DNA from: Eggerthellaceae bacterium
GTDB lineage: Bacteria > Actinomycetota > Coriobacteriia > Coriobacteriales > Eggerthellaceae
Assembly: GCA_017511465.1 (NCBI GenBank)
Contig: JAFWJU010000004.1
Span: 1-57,579 of the forward strand
Direction: 5' to 3'
Length of the DNA stretch: 57,579 bases
Each line of letters opens with the position of its first letter. Position 1 is the first letter of the stretch. The position numbers were made by a program, and so were the translations under genes. Of the stretch, positions 40,604 to 49,378 are shown piece after piece. The notes under the pieces were generated by a model. The model made no database searches, had not been told where the DNA came from, and was given only the letters and a program-made list of their open reading frames with translations.

Positions 40604-40660
40604 GGCCCCGCCTTCCCCTGTTGTACGTTAAATTGGATTGTATATCAGTGTCGCGTTGAG

Positions 40661-40769
40661 CAACGGTCAGATGGGGGGAGGGCGAAGCGAGGTTAAGTGA
40701 AATTTGTCGAGAGACCTTGGCTCAAGCAGATTTCACCTCGAGCGAAGCGCTCCCTCCATCTGACTGTTG
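40661..40769 (+). repeat. hairpin element, family B, copy 2
   Basis: Outer arms of 23 nt starting CAACGGTCAGATGG (40661-40683) pair with the right end (to 40769), with 3 mismatches. Inside: GCGAGG with an extra TTAAG (40693-40697), the stem TGAAATTTG/CAGATTTCA (40698-40706 and 40727-40735), and a 20-nt loop with core GAGAGACCTTGGCTC (40709-40723). The loop and bulge match copy 1 at 9706-9810, while the stems differ yet still pair. Confidence 0.75.
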
Positions 40770-40780
40770 TCTCTTAACGT

Positions 40781-40786
40781 TATACT
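40781..40786 (+). promoter_or_regulatory. -10 box for a predicted leaderless ruvX mRNA
   Basis: TATACT, then CACAGC, then the ruvX ATG. No Shine-Dalgarno sequence is present. Confidence 0.55.
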
Positions 40787-40792
40787 CACAGC

Positions 40793-41221
40793 ATGAGAAT
40801 CATGGCGCTCGACATAGGCGAGAAACGCGTGGGCATCGCCGTCAGCGACCCCGACGAACGCGTGGCATCGCCAATTTGCGTTCTTCCCGCTGATGAGGTG
40901 CGCAACAACGCCAAATCGTTCAGGCGCACGATTGAAGACTGGGAGCCCGAACTACTCGTCTGCGGCCTTCCCATGACGCTTGCAGGCGAAGAGGGCCCAC
41001 AGGCGCAACGCATCCGCGCATTTGTCGAAGATGTGTCGAAATTATGCGGTATTCCGTACGAATTCGCAGATGAGCGGCTCAGTTCTGCTGAGGCCAAACG
41101 GAGTTTGCGTGAAAAGGGCCTCTCGGAGAAAGCCATGCGCGGCAAAGTCGATATGATAGCTGCAAGCCTGTTCTTGCAAGCTTGGCTCGATGCCCGCAGT
41201 GCATCGACTATCAAGAGTTAG
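40793..41221 (+). CDS. ruvX: Holliday junction resolvase-like protein RuvX (YqgF)
   Basis: A 142-residue RNase-H-fold nuclease. It has the first catalytic Asp in MALDIGEKRVGIAVSD, the Glu region in the middle beta strand (LVCGLPMTLAGEEGPQAQ), and DERLSSAEA. The family acts on 16S rRNA 5'-end maturation and possibly on recombination junctions. No Shine-Dalgarno sequence precedes the ATG, and a TATACT box ends 6 nt upstream. It begins a run ruvX-mltG-aroE with tight spacing (9 bp, then TAATG overlap). Confidence 0.93.
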   Translation: MRIMALDIGEKRVGIAVSDPDERVASPICVLPADEVRNNAKSFRRTIEDWEPELLVCGLPMTLAGEEGPQAQRIRAFVEDVSKLCGIPYEFADERLSSAEAKRSLREKGLSEKAMRGKVDMIAASLFLQAWLDARSASTIKS

Positions 41222-41230
41222 GAAATCCTC

Positions 41231-42358
41231 ATGCCCCGTCGTAGGAATATTACGTATTCGGCGCACCCCACCCATGCTGCCCGTGCGGCGCATGCCAAGG
41301 GTGATAAGGCGTTTCGCACATACGACACTTCGGCCATCCGCCCGAAGCGCAATCCCATCCTGCCCATCATCGCCATCATCGTGCTGATTGCCGCCATCGC
41401 TGCAATCGTCTTCGGCGCGACCAACTTCATCCGCGGATGCTCGGGATCTAACCTTGCACCTGAAGGCACCGAAGTGCAGATTGTCATCGAGGAAGGCGAA
41501 GGCGCCAAATCCGTTGCGAAATCGCTTGCCGATGCAGGCCTCATATCCAACCCAAACGAGTTCACTGACCGCATCAGCACGCTCGGCGCCGAAAACAACC
41601 TGTATCCGGGCACGTATACGCTCGTCGCCGGGCAGTCGGTCGACGAAATCATCCAAGTGCTGCAAACGCCTCCGACGGTTAACGGAGTCACGATTCCCGA
41701 AGGCTCGACCATCCAACAAACCGCCGAGTTCGTGTCGGCGTACACGAACGGACGCATCTCTGCCGATTCGTTCGTCGCCGCTGCCAGCAATGCATCGGCC
41801 TACGCGTCTGAATATCCGTTCCTCGCCGAGGTGGGCGAAAACTCGCTCGAAGGCTTCCTGTTCCCCAAGACGTACCCCATCGCAGAGGAAGACACGGCTG
41901 ACACGGTCATCCGCGCGATGCTCAGCCAGTATGCTTCCGAGACCACCAGCCTCGACTGGTCCTACGCCGAATCGAAGGGGCTTTCGCGCTACGACGCGGT
42001 CAAGCTGGCCTCTATCGTCGAAAAGGAATCGGACGCCAATTATCGTTCCACCGTCGCTTCGGTGTTCTACAACCGCCTTGCCGATAACATGCGCCTGCAA
42101 TCCGATGCCACGGTCGCTTATGTCGTCGGCCATGATCCCACCGCCGACGACGTCGCAACCGAAAACGAGTACAACACGTACTTCATCGACGGACTGCCGC
42201 CCACGCCCATCAACTCGCCGAGCCTCGCTTGCCTGAAAGCCGTGTGCGAACCCGAGGAAACCAACTACTACTTCTTCTACTTCGAAGACGATGGCAATGG
42301 TGGCCTGAAATATTCGTTCAGCGAAACGTACGAAGAGCACCAGTCGACGTACGAGTAA
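41231..42358 (+). CDS. mltG: endolytic murein transglycosylase MltG
   Basis: A 375-residue membrane-anchored YceG-like enzyme that cuts nascent peptidoglycan strands. A charged N-terminus of about 42 residues is followed by one membrane helix (about 43-65). A LysM-like region comes next (VQIVIEEGEGAKSVAKSLADAGLI), then the catalytic domain with LASIVEKESDANYRSTVASVFYNRL holding the catalytic Glu and the NTYFIDGLPPTPI motif. The order ruvX-mltG-aroE is common in actinobacteria. SD AGGAAA. The stop overlaps the aroE start. Confidence 0.94.
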   Translation: MPRRRNITYSAHPTHAARAAHAKGDKAFRTYDTSAIRPKRNPILPIIAIIVLIAAIAAIVFGATNFIRGCSGSNLAPEGTEVQIVIEEGEGAKSVAKSLADAGLISNPNEFTDRISTLGAENNLYPGTYTLVAGQSVDEIIQVLQTPPTVNGVTIPEGSTIQQTAEFVSAYTNGRISADSFVAAASNASAYASEYPFLAEVGENSLEGFLFPKTYPIAEEDTADTVIRAMLSQYASETTSLDWSYAESKGLSRYDAVKLASIVEKESDANYRSTVASVFYNRLADNMRLQSDATVAYVVGHDPTADDVATENEYNTYFIDGLPPTPINSPSLACLKAVCEPEETNYYFFYFEDDGNGGLKYSFSETYEEHQSTYE

Positions 42359-43224
42359 TGGCTTCCCGAAACCTATACCTGCTTGGCCATCCGGTGGCTC
42401 ATTCGAAGTCGCCGGACATGCATAATGCCGCCTACCGCGCACTGGGCTTGGATTGGGAATACGGGTTAGCTGACCGCGCATCCGATACCGAAGCGCGCGC
42501 TTTCTTGGAAGATCGCGCCTGGCATGCGCTTAATGTCACCATGCCCTTCAAGCCGCTTGCGCACGCATGTGCCACCGACCGCAGCACGGCTGCCAATTTG
42601 GCGCAAGGCGCAAATGTTTTGGCCAATTGGAATGGCCGTGTTTTCGCCGACAACACCGACGGCAAAGGGTGCGTTGCTTACCTGCAACGGTGCGGCACGC
42701 AATTCAGCGATGCTCGCGTGGTTGTCTGCGGAACCGGGCCGACTTCGCTCGCCATCATGCATGCCTGCGCGGAAGCAGGCGCGTCGTGCGTAACGCTGCT
42801 TGGACGAAATGCCGCCAAAGCGCAAGGCATGATCGGCGCGTATAGCGAACGCGCTGGCGCCAACTTGCCCGACACGGTCTTTTCTGCCGGGTCGTATGAC
42901 GAAAACGCAGACGACATTGCCGATGCGGCGATTATCGTCGACGCGACGCCACTGGGCATGAATCCCGGCGACCCTGCGCCGTTCGATACGAAGCTGCTGA
43001 CTGCCGGGCAAACCGTGCTCGATGTCGTATACGGCCATGGCGAGTCAACGCTGCTGCACATGGCGCGCGCAGCGGGCTGCCGCGCCTATGACGGTGCTGG
43101 CATGCTCGTGGCGCAAGCGGTCGAAACCGTAAAGGACATTGCCGACATCACGGGCGAGTTCTCGATACCCGGCAGTATCGATCTGTTCGAAGTCATGGCG
43201 CAAGCGGCCGGCTTTAGCCTATAG
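42358..43224 (+). CDS. aroE: shikimate dehydrogenase
   Basis: A 288-residue NADP-dependent enzyme that reduces 3-dehydroshikimate to shikimate. HPVAHSKSPDMHN binds substrate. NVTMPFK carries the catalytic Lys and is followed by DNTDGKG. The Rossmann region is VVVCGTGPTSLAI (a variation of the usual GAGG), and the end GAGMLVAQAVE is conserved. The ATG overlaps the mltG stop (TAATG). With aroQ, aroB, aroK and aroC nearby, five shikimate steps are encoded within about 8 kb; aroA and the first enzyme are not in the window. Confidence 0.93.
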   Translation: MASRNLYLLGHPVAHSKSPDMHNAAYRALGLDWEYGLADRASDTEARAFLEDRAWHALNVTMPFKPLAHACATDRSTAANLAQGANVLANWNGRVFADNTDGKGCVAYLQRCGTQFSDARVVVCGTGPTSLAIMHACAEAGASCVTLLGRNAAKAQGMIGAYSERAGANLPDTVFSAGSYDENADDIADAAIIVDATPLGMNPGDPAPFDTKLLTAGQTVLDVVYGHGESTLLHMARAAGCRAYDGAGMLVAQAVETVKDIADITGEFSIPGSIDLFEVMAQAAGFSL

Positions 43225-43236
43225 CCAAATCCCCCG

Positions 43237-43458
43237 TCACGAAACCTGCCCGGGAGCGGCAATGCCCAGGCGTTCGCGCTGGGCATTGAGCATTTCTTGG
43301 GTATCGGGCCTTTTCCCGCATAGCACGAGCTTTTCACCATTGCATGGAACGATGCGGATGACATTGCATCCGAGCGTGCACTTGTTGCAGAGCATCAGAC
43401 TAAGGTCGAAGCCTTCCAGGTCTTCTGGAAGAAACGCGAATCGTGACGCGTCGGCCAT
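43237..43458 (-). CDS. small cysteine-rich protein coupled to guaB
   Basis: A 73-residue protein, not recognised. LMLCNKCTLGCNVIRIVPC and a later VLCGKRPD give five cysteines, which suggests a zinc knuckle or an iron-sulfur site. The start is 1 nt after the guaB stop (TAG-C-ATG), so it is almost certainly translated from the guaB mRNA. No membrane segment. It could be a small regulator or a partner of guaB, but there is no sequence proof. Confidence 0.7.
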   Translation of the reverse strand: MADASRFAFLPEDLEGFDLSLMLCNKCTLGCNVIRIVPCNGEKLVLCGKRPDTQEMLNAQRERLGIAAPGQVS

Positions 43459-43459
43459 G

Positions 43460-44986
43460 CTAACGCGAAATGGTGTTGCTGACGTGAGACGTCTGGTCCT
43501 TCAGCAGAACGTCGTGGGCACCGCCCTCGACGATGCTCGTGGACGAAACAACCGTCAGCTTCGCGTTTTCCTGCAAATCGGGAATCGTCAGGCAGCCGCA
43601 GTTGCACATCGTCGACCTGATCTTTGCCAACGTGACCGCGACGTTGTCTTTCAGCGGACCGGCATAGGGCACGTAGCTGTCGACGCCCTCTTCGAACGTC
43701 ATGCCCTTCTTGTCGCCACCCAGGTCGTAGCGTTGCCAGTTGCGCGCGCGGCTAGAACCCTCGCCCCAGTATTCCTTCATATACGCGCCGTTGATGTTGA
43801 CGCGGTTGTTCGGCGCCTCGTCGAAGCGGGCGAAGTAACGGCCCAGCATGACGAAATCGGAGCCCATGGCCAGCGCCAGCGTGATGTGATGGTCGTACAC
43901 GATACCGCCATCGGAGCACAGCGGAATGTACACGCCCGTCTCCTCGAAGTAGGCGTTGCGCGCTTTGGCGACTTCGATGGTGGCCGTAGCCTGGCCGCGG
44001 CCGATGCCCTTCTGCTCGCGTGTGATGCAGATGGAACCGCCGCCGATACCGATCTTGATGAAGTCGGCGCCCGCATCGGCCAGGAAGCGGAAGCCCTCTT
44101 CGTCGACGACGTTGCCGGCGCCCACCTTGACGGCATCGCCGTAGCGCTCGCGAATCCACGCGATGGTCTTTGCCTGCCATACGGAATAGCCCTCGGAAGA
44201 GTCGATGCACAGCACGTCGGCACCTGCTTCGACCAGCGCAGGCACGCGCTCGGCGAAGTCGCGGCTGTTGATGCCCGCGCCCACCATGTAGCGCTTGTGG
44301 CCGTCGAGCATCTCGTCGGGGTTGGACTTGTGGGAATCGTAGTCCTTGCGGAACACGAGGTATTTCAGGCAATCGTTCTCGTCGACGATGGGCAGCGAAT
44401 TAAGCTTGTGATCCCAGATGATGTCGTTGGCAACCTTGAGCGACGTGTCGGCCGACGCGACGATCATCCTTTCGCGCGGGGTCATGATATCGGCAACCTT
44501 GGTGTCCATCGGCATGCGGGACAGACGGTAATCGCGCTCGGTCACGACGCCCAGCAGCTTGCCGTGCGGATCGGCGCCAACCGTGACGGGCATGGTGGAA
44601 TGGCCGAACTTGTCCTTCAGGGCGACGACATCGACAAGCGTCATGTCAGGCGAAAGGTTGGCATCGGAGGTGACGAAGCCGGCCTTGTAGTCCTTGACGC
44701 GCGCCACCATGGCCGCCTGGTCTTCGATGGACTGCGAGCCGTAGATGAACGACATGCCGCCTTCAGTCGCCAAGGCGATGGCCATCTTGTCATCGGACAC
44801 CGCCTGCATGATGGCCGAAACCATGGGAATGTGCAGGGTGATAGCCGGCTCTTCCTCGCCGCGGCGGTATTTGACGAGCGGAGTGTGTAGGTCGACGTTA
44901 GCGGGAATGGTGTCTTCCGACGTATAACCCGGGACCAGCAGGTACTCGTTGAATGTGCGCGACGGCTCCTCGAAATAAAATGCCAT
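43460..44986 (-). CDS. guaB: IMP dehydrogenase
   Basis: A 508-residue enzyme that oxidises IMP to XMP in GTP synthesis. A TIM barrel is interrupted by two CBS repeats (about residues 105-220). The active-site loop is [10 protein letters not shown] with the catalytic Cys. [19 protein letters not shown] and MLGRYFAR line the IMP site. The flap carries [10 protein letters not shown] in place of the usual short flap. Length is normal. It starts behind an AGGGGAGT-like site and is followed directly by the small Cys-rich gene. Confidence 0.94.
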   Translation of the reverse strand: MAFYFEEPSRTFNEYLLVPGYTSEDTIPANVDLHTPLVKYRRGEEEPAITLHIPMVSAIMQAVSDDKMAIALATEGGMSFIYGSQSIEDQAAMVARVKDYKAGFVTSDANLSPDMTLVDVVALKDKFGHSTMPVTVGADPHGKLLGVVTERDYRLSRMPMDTKVADIMTPRERMIVASADTSLKVANDIIWDHKLNSLPIVDENDCLKYLVFRKDYDSHKSNPDEMLDGHKRYMVGAGINSRDFAERVPALVEAGADVLCIDSSEGYSVWQAKTIAWIRERYGDAVKVGAGNVVDEEGFRFLADAGADFIKIGIGGGSICITREQKGIGRGQATATIEVAKARNAYFEETGVYIPLCSDGGIVYDHHITLALAMGSDFVMLGRYFARFDEAPNNRVNINGAYMKEYWGEGSSRARNWQRYDLGGDKKGMTFEEGVDSYVPYAGPLKDNVAVTLAKIRSTMCNCGCLTIPDLQENAKLTVVSSTSIVEGGAHDVLLKDQTSHVSNTISR

Positions 44987-45095
44987 GACTACTCCCCTTC
45001 ACCTCGGCGGGCATTTGTGACATTATACGCGCCCCGTTGCGTATTGGGGCTGATAAATCGGGGTGTTAACGCACTTATCAGGCAATCATGAACAA

Positions 45096-45127
45096 GGAAC
45101 CGAAAAGGGGCAGTCCCTTTTCGGTTA
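45096..45127 (-). terminator. hairpin at the 3' end of the SNF symporter gene
   Basis: AACCGAAAAGGG and CCCTTTTCGGTT pair around a 5-nt loop. The 5' arm starts within the stop codon of the symporter gene. The following U-run is weak (TTGTTC). Confidence 0.6.
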
Positions 45128-46516
45128 TGCGCCTATCCAGACGGAGACGACGGGAACCCAGCCCATGATGAGGACGATGGTGATGAGCACGGGAACGCCA
45201 TAGGTCATCCAAAGGCGTGTCCAGGCGGGGAATTTCGCACCGGCGCCCGTATCGGCTTCCTTCAGGAAGTTGTTCCAGCCCCAACCCTTCTTCGAAACGC
45301 AGAACAGGCAGAACACAAGCGAGCCAATCGGCAACAAGATATTCGAGACGAGGAAGTCTTCGATCGACTGGATGTCGCCAATGCCGGGAATCGTCAAATC
45401 GCTGAGCATGTTGAACCCGAACACGCAGGGCATCGACAGCACGAACAGGCACACGCCGTTTATCGCCACGGAGCGCTTGCGCGATATGCCCCACTCGTCC
45501 ATGGCGAAGCTCATGATGTTCTCGAACACGGCGATGATGGTGGAAAGCGCCGCAAACGAAAGGAACAGGAAGAACAGCGTGCACCACAGCTGGCCGAGCG
45601 GCATTTGCTCGAACACGCTGGGCAGCGTGATGAACACGAGGCTGGGACCAGAACCCGGCTCGACACCGAACGCGAAGCAGGCGGGAAGGATGACCAGGCC
45701 CGCCACGAGCGCGACAAGCGTGTCAAGGCCCGCAACGCGCATGCCCTCGCTCGTCAGCGAGTAGTCGCGCGACGTGTAGCTGCCGAAGATGGCCATCGAC
45801 CCGATGCCGATGGAAAGCGTGAAGAACGCATGGCCCATGGCGGCATACACCGCCTCGAACACGCCGCCCGCTCCGCCGGCAGCCAGTTTCCCGAAATCGG
45901 GCATGAGGTAGAACTCCAGCCCCTCGGAAGCGCCCGGCAGCGTAACCGAGCGGATGCACAACACCACGAGCACGACGAGCAACGCCAGCATCACGACTTT
46001 CGTCACACGCTCGACGCCTTTTTGCAAGCCCATGCCGGTGATGATCACGCCGATAACGACGACGATCGCAGTCCAAAACACGAGCTCGCCCGGATTGGCC
46101 AGCATATCGCCGAACACATTCGCCACGTTTTCGCTCGATTGCCCCACAAATGTGCCCGTCGCGCTTTTGAACACGTAGGCGAACATCCAGCCAGTCACGA
46201 CCGTGTAGAACATCATGAGCAGGTAATTGCCCGCCAAGCCGAGCCATTTGAACACATGCCATTTGCTTCCCGCAGGTTCGAGCTCGTCGAACGCGCGGGC
46301 GATGGAACGCTGGCTGGCACGGCCGACCGAGAATTCCATGACCATGATCGGCGCCGCCAAAACGGCGAGGAACACCAAGTACATGACGACAAAAGCACCG
46401 CCACCGTACTTGCCGGTAATGAACGGGAAACGCCAGACGTTCCCCAGGCCGATGGCACACCCGGCGCTGATGAGCAAAAAGCCTAGACGGCTTGCAAATT
46501 TCTCGCGTTGCGGCAT
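45125..46516 (-). CDS. sodium-dependent amino-acid/neurotransmitter symporter (SNF family)
   Basis: A 463-residue LeuT-fold transporter with about 11-12 membrane helices. The broken TM1 signature GCAIGLGNVWRFPFITGKYGG and the TM6 region (FFTLSIGIGSMAIFGSYTSRD) mark sodium and substrate sites. It probably imports an amino acid together with Na+; which one is not readable. The start at 46516 follows GGAGGGGG. A strong intrinsic terminator of the upstream aminopeptidase gene ends only 2 nt before this ribosome site, so expression may depend on read-through. Length is slightly below LeuT. Confidence 0.93.
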   Translation of the reverse strand: MPQREKFASRLGFLLISAGCAIGLGNVWRFPFITGKYGGGAFVVMYLVFLAVLAAPIMVMEFSVGRASQRSIARAFDELEPAGSKWHVFKWLGLAGNYLLMMFYTVVTGWMFAYVFKSATGTFVGQSSENVANVFGDMLANPGELVFWTAIVVVIGVIITGMGLQKGVERVTKVVMLALLVVLVVLCIRSVTLPGASEGLEFYLMPDFGKLAAGGAGGVFEAVYAAMGHAFFTLSIGIGSMAIFGSYTSRDYSLTSEGMRVAGLDTLVALVAGLVILPACFAFGVEPGSGPSLVFITLPSVFEQMPLGQLWCTLFFLFLSFAALSTIIAVFENIMSFAMDEWGISRKRSVAINGVCLFVLSMPCVFGFNMLSDLTIPGIGDIQSIEDFLVSNILLPIGSLVFCLFCVSKKGWGWNNFLKEADTGAGAKFPAWTRLWMTYGVPVLITIVLIMGWVPVVSVWIGA

Positions 46517-46530
46517 GTATCCCCCTCCGT

Positions 46531-46574
46531 AAAAAACCGATGCCCGATGCATTCTACCCGCATCGGGCATTCGG
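46531..46574 (-). terminator. strong terminator between the M18 aminopeptidase gene and the symporter gene
   Basis: Minus strand: CCGAATGCCCGATGC and GCATCGGGCATCGG pair (one bulge) around GGGTAGAAT, followed by TTTTTT. It abuts the symporter's ribosome site. Confidence 0.85.
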
Positions 46575-46622
46575 GGCTAGTGGCAGTTTGGTTGGCGAAT
46601 TATGGCGACCCCAGGCGAAGCT

Positions 46623-48077
46623 TTACGGAACACGGGGGCTTTTGCCGGCGTCGCGCAGGAACGCGACGTATCCCTTGTACGCTTCGTACAGGTCGGCCTT
46701 GCTCGTGACCTCCCACGGCGCATGCATCGAAAGAACCGGCACGCCGCTGTCGATGACATCCATCTCGTATTTTGCGGGCAGGTACGCGATGGTCCCGCCA
46801 CCGCCCGCATCGACCTTGCCGAGCTCGGCTGTCTGGAAGGCGACACCCGCGTCGTCCATGATGCGACGAATGCGCGCCACGTATTCTGCCGACGCGTCGT
46901 TGCTCCCCGACTTGCCACGCGCACCCGTGTACTTGTTGAACACGAGGCCATGACCCATGTACGCCGCGTTCTTCGGCTCGAATACGCTCGCATACGCGGG
47001 GTCGAAACCAGCAGACACGTCGCTGGAAAGCATGCTGCAGGCTGCAAGCGCGCGGCGCAAGTTGATGTCGCCGCCCTGGCCCGCAAGGTCCAGCAACACG
47101 GCGACGACGTTTTCGAAGAACTGGCTGGCCATGCCGGTAGCGCCCACGCTGCCGATTTCCTCTTTGTCGACGAGAACGGTCATAGCGGTGCGAGCGGGCA
47201 CGTCGTCAAGCGCCAATTGCGCAAGCAGCGACGGATAGGCGCATGCCGAGTCGTCCTGGCCATAGCCTAGGATCATCGAGCGGTCGAATCCGAGCTCGCG
47301 CGCACGGCCAGCGGGAACGACCTCGATTTCGGCAGAGATGAAGTCGTCTTCCGCGATGCCGTACTTGTCGGCGAGCAACTGCAACGCGAAGGCCTTGACC
47401 GGCTCTTTCGCTGCCATCTTCTCGAGATCGGATTTGTCGGCATCCTCGCGGTCGTCGTCTTCGGGCACCACAAGTGGACGGCTGCCCACGAGCACATCGA
47501 GGTCTTCGCCGGCAACGACTTCGCCGCCCTTCTTCTGCATCTGGTCCTTTGCCAAATGGATGAGCAAATCCGAAACGCAGAACACCGGATCGCCGTTGTC
47601 TTCGCCCACGTTGACGCATACGGTCTCGCCGTCTTTCTTGACGATGACGCCGTGAAGCGCCAGCGGCAACGTGACCCACTGGTAGTGCTTGATGCCGCCG
47701 TAATAGTGCGTGTCCAGGTGAACCAGCCCGTTGCGCTCGAACAGCGGGTTCTGCTTCATGTCGAGGCGGGGCGAATCGATGTGCGCGCCCAGGATGTTGA
47801 AGCCGCTCGTCAGGGGCTCGGTTCCAAGATGCGCGAAGATGACGGCCTTGCCATGCGTCTGCGCGTACACCTTGTCGCCGGGCTTGAGCTCGCGCCCTTC
47901 GTCATAAGCGGCGAGCAAGTCGACGTAGCCTGCCTGTTCGGCCATGGCAATCGCCGCGGCGGCGAATTCGCGCTCGGTCTTGTTAGCCGATATGAAGTCG
48001 ATGTAGTCGGCGGCGATGCGCTCGAGCTCTTCAAGCGCCGCGTCGTCGTAGTTGTTCCAAGCCGACTTCGTTTCCAT
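46623..48077 (-). CDS. M18 family aminopeptidase
   Basis: A 484-residue zinc aminopeptidase of the Ape1/Lap4 type, which trims N-terminal, often acidic, residues from peptides. Metal and catalytic motifs are in order: GAHIDSPRLDMKQ, VDKEEIGSVGATGM and the C-terminal SMHAPWEVTSKADL. GEDNGDPVFCVSDLL is typical of M18. Length matches family members of 450-500 residues. SD GAGGAAAGG. The neighbouring symporter for an amino acid suggests a peptide/amino-acid use module, but only by position. Confidence 0.92.
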   Translation of the reverse strand: METKSAWNNYDDAALEELERIAADYIDFISANKTEREFAAAAIAMAEQAGYVDLLAAYDEGRELKPGDKVYAQTHGKAVIFAHLGTEPLTSGFNILGAHIDSPRLDMKQNPLFERNGLVHLDTHYYGGIKHYQWVTLPLALHGVIVKKDGETVCVNVGEDNGDPVFCVSDLLIHLAKDQMQKKGGEVVAGEDLDVLVGSRPLVVPEDDDREDADKSDLEKMAAKEPVKAFALQLLADKYGIAEDDFISAEIEVVPAGRARELGFDRSMILGYGQDDSACAYPSLLAQLALDDVPARTAMTVLVDKEEIGSVGATGMASQFFENVVAVLLDLAGQGGDINLRRALAACSMLSSDVSAGFDPAYASVFEPKNAAYMGHGLVFNKYTGARGKSGSNDASAEYVARIRRIMDDAGVAFQTAELGKVDAGGGGTIAYLPAKYEMDVIDSGVPVLSMHAPWEVTSKADLYEAYKGYVAFLRDAGKSPRVP

Positions 48078-48098
48078 ACAGTCATCCTTTCCTCAAGG

Positions 48099-48623
48099 TT
48101 ATTTCCCGACTCTCATGAGAACGCGCCCGTTAAGCGCCTGAATCCAAATCGCTTCGACTTGACGGTTCTCGATTTTGATTTTGGCAATGGTGCGACTGTT
48201 GCCGCCACGTGGGTAACTTGCCGATCCAGGGCACAAAATGTACTGGGCAGGACGCGCTTCTTTGCCGTATTCCAGTTTCGGGATGTGCGTGTGCCCGTGA
48301 ATGCACACATCGGGAATAGGGTCACCCGGAGCCAGCGCGCCGGTCCCGAACTTCGATATGCGAACATCGCGCGGGTAGTGAGCCACCAGGAACTTCACGC
48401 CGTCAATCTCGGGACGCGCGAAGCGGCCGACCGAATCGCCGTAATCGCTGAAATCGTTGTTGCCGAGCACAGCCGTCACCGGCGCGAGTGTTTTCAGCTC
48501 GCGCAACGTGGCGGGGTTGCAGATGTCCCCGGCATGGATGATGTGGTCGCAATCGGCCAGCGCCTCGTAAGCCTTTTGGTCAAGGCGGCCATGCGTATCG
48601 GATATGACTCCTACCAATGTCAT
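48099..48623 (-). CDS. metallophosphoesterase, YfcE/MJ0936 family
   Basis: A 174-residue two-metal phosphoesterase. The five calcineurin-like motifs are visible: GVISDTHG, IHAGDICNP, VLGNNDFSDYG, LVAHYP and CIHGHTHIPK. Relatives are phosphodiesterases of unsettled natural substrate. The start at 48623 gives MTLVGVISDTHG. No Shine-Dalgarno sequence is present; TATAAT ends 6 nt before the ATG, so the mRNA is predicted to be leaderless. It precedes the M18 gene on the same strand with 21 bp between, so the two may be co-transcribed. Confidence 0.92.
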   Translation of the reverse strand: MTLVGVISDTHGRLDQKAYEALADCDHIIHAGDICNPATLRELKTLAPVTAVLGNNDFSDYGDSVGRFARPEIDGVKFLVAHYPRDVRISKFGTGALAPGDPIPDVCIHGHTHIPKLEYGKEARPAQYILCPGSASYPRGGNSRTIAKIKIENRQVEAIWIQALNGRVLMRVGK

Positions 48624-48629
48624 AGGGGC

Positions 48630-48635
48630 ATTATA
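48630..48635 (-). promoter_or_regulatory. -10 box for a predicted leaderless phosphoesterase mRNA
   Basis: TATAAT on the minus strand, then GCCCCT, then the ATG at 48623. No Shine-Dalgarno sequence. Confidence 0.55.
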
Positions 48636-48681
48636 GATGAGCCGTGCGGCGTTATAACGGAACCCATCTTGCGTAACCCTC

Positions 48682-48787
48682 TTGTCATGATGCTTCATCA
48701 ATTTATCTTAGTCTTTAGGACTAAAGTTTTCAAAAAAGTAACGCTTAGGTTTTATGCATTGAATATGCTTACACAGGGGCGTATAAC
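48682..48787 (+). promoter_or_regulatory. hsp20 promoter region with palindromic operator candidate
   Basis: Two promoter-like pairs: TTGTCA-16 bp-TATCTT (48682-48709), and a better one, TTGAAT-17 bp-TATAAC (48759-48787). The first -10 runs into an inverted repeat CTTAGTC-TTTAG-GACTAAAG (48707-48726). It is not the CIRCE or HAIR heat-shock operator. It could be the site of another repressor. Confidence 0.5.
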
Positions 48788-48865
48788 AAGAACCGTCAAA
48801 AGGATACGTGTTACAGGGGCGCCGAAAACCTGAACGGTGCCCACAGCGAAAGGAAGATGAGAGCT

Positions 48866-49306
48866 ATGACCATGATCGTACCCCGCAGGCATCGCACTTT
48901 GTTCGACCCCTTCATGAGCGACCCGTTCGACGGATTCTTCAGCAACATGTCCGCCCCGCAGGCTACGCCCAACCTGATGCGCACCGACATCAAGGAAACC
49001 GAGACCGGCTTCGATATCGTCATCGACCTGCCCGGCTTCAACAAGGAAAACGTTGCAGCCGAGCTGAAGGAAGGCGTGCTGAAGGTTTCGGCCAAGACCT
49101 CGACCGAAACCGAAGAGGCTGAAGGCACGTACCTGCGCCGCGAGCGTTTCACCGGCCAGTGCAGCCGCCAGTTCTATGTCGGCGACGACATCGAGGAAGC
49201 CGACGTCAAGGCCAAGTTCGACAACGGCACTCTTCAGATCTTCGTTCCGAAGAAGGTCGAGCAGCCCAAGCTCGAAGAGCCGCGCACCATCAACATCGAA
49301 GGTTAG
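48866..49306 (+). CDS. Hsp20/alpha-crystallin family small heat-shock protein
   Basis: A 146-residue holdase chaperone. The alpha-crystallin domain runs from about residue 35 (MRTDIKETETGFDIVIDLPGF) to about 125. It includes the conserved GVLKVSAKT and the FDNGTLQIFVPKK segment, which corresponds to the usual A-x-x-x-n-GvL motif. The short N-arm MTMIVPRRHRTLFDPFMSDP precedes it. The start at 48866 sits 9 nt after AGGAAG; an ATG at 48857 is the other option. A hairpin terminator follows. Single gene with a long regulatory region upstream. Confidence 0.9.
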   Translation: MTMIVPRRHRTLFDPFMSDPFDGFFSNMSAPQATPNLMRTDIKETETGFDIVIDLPGFNKENVAAELKEGVLKVSAKTSTETEEAEGTYLRRERFTGQCSRQFYVGDDIEEADVKAKFDNGTLQIFVPKKVEQPKLEEPRTINIEG

Positions 49307-49378
49307 TTGACCCGGCGCGCTGCCAGCTTACCCCCTCCGGCTGGCAGCGCGCATCCCCCACTCCTTTCTCTCCACTCC

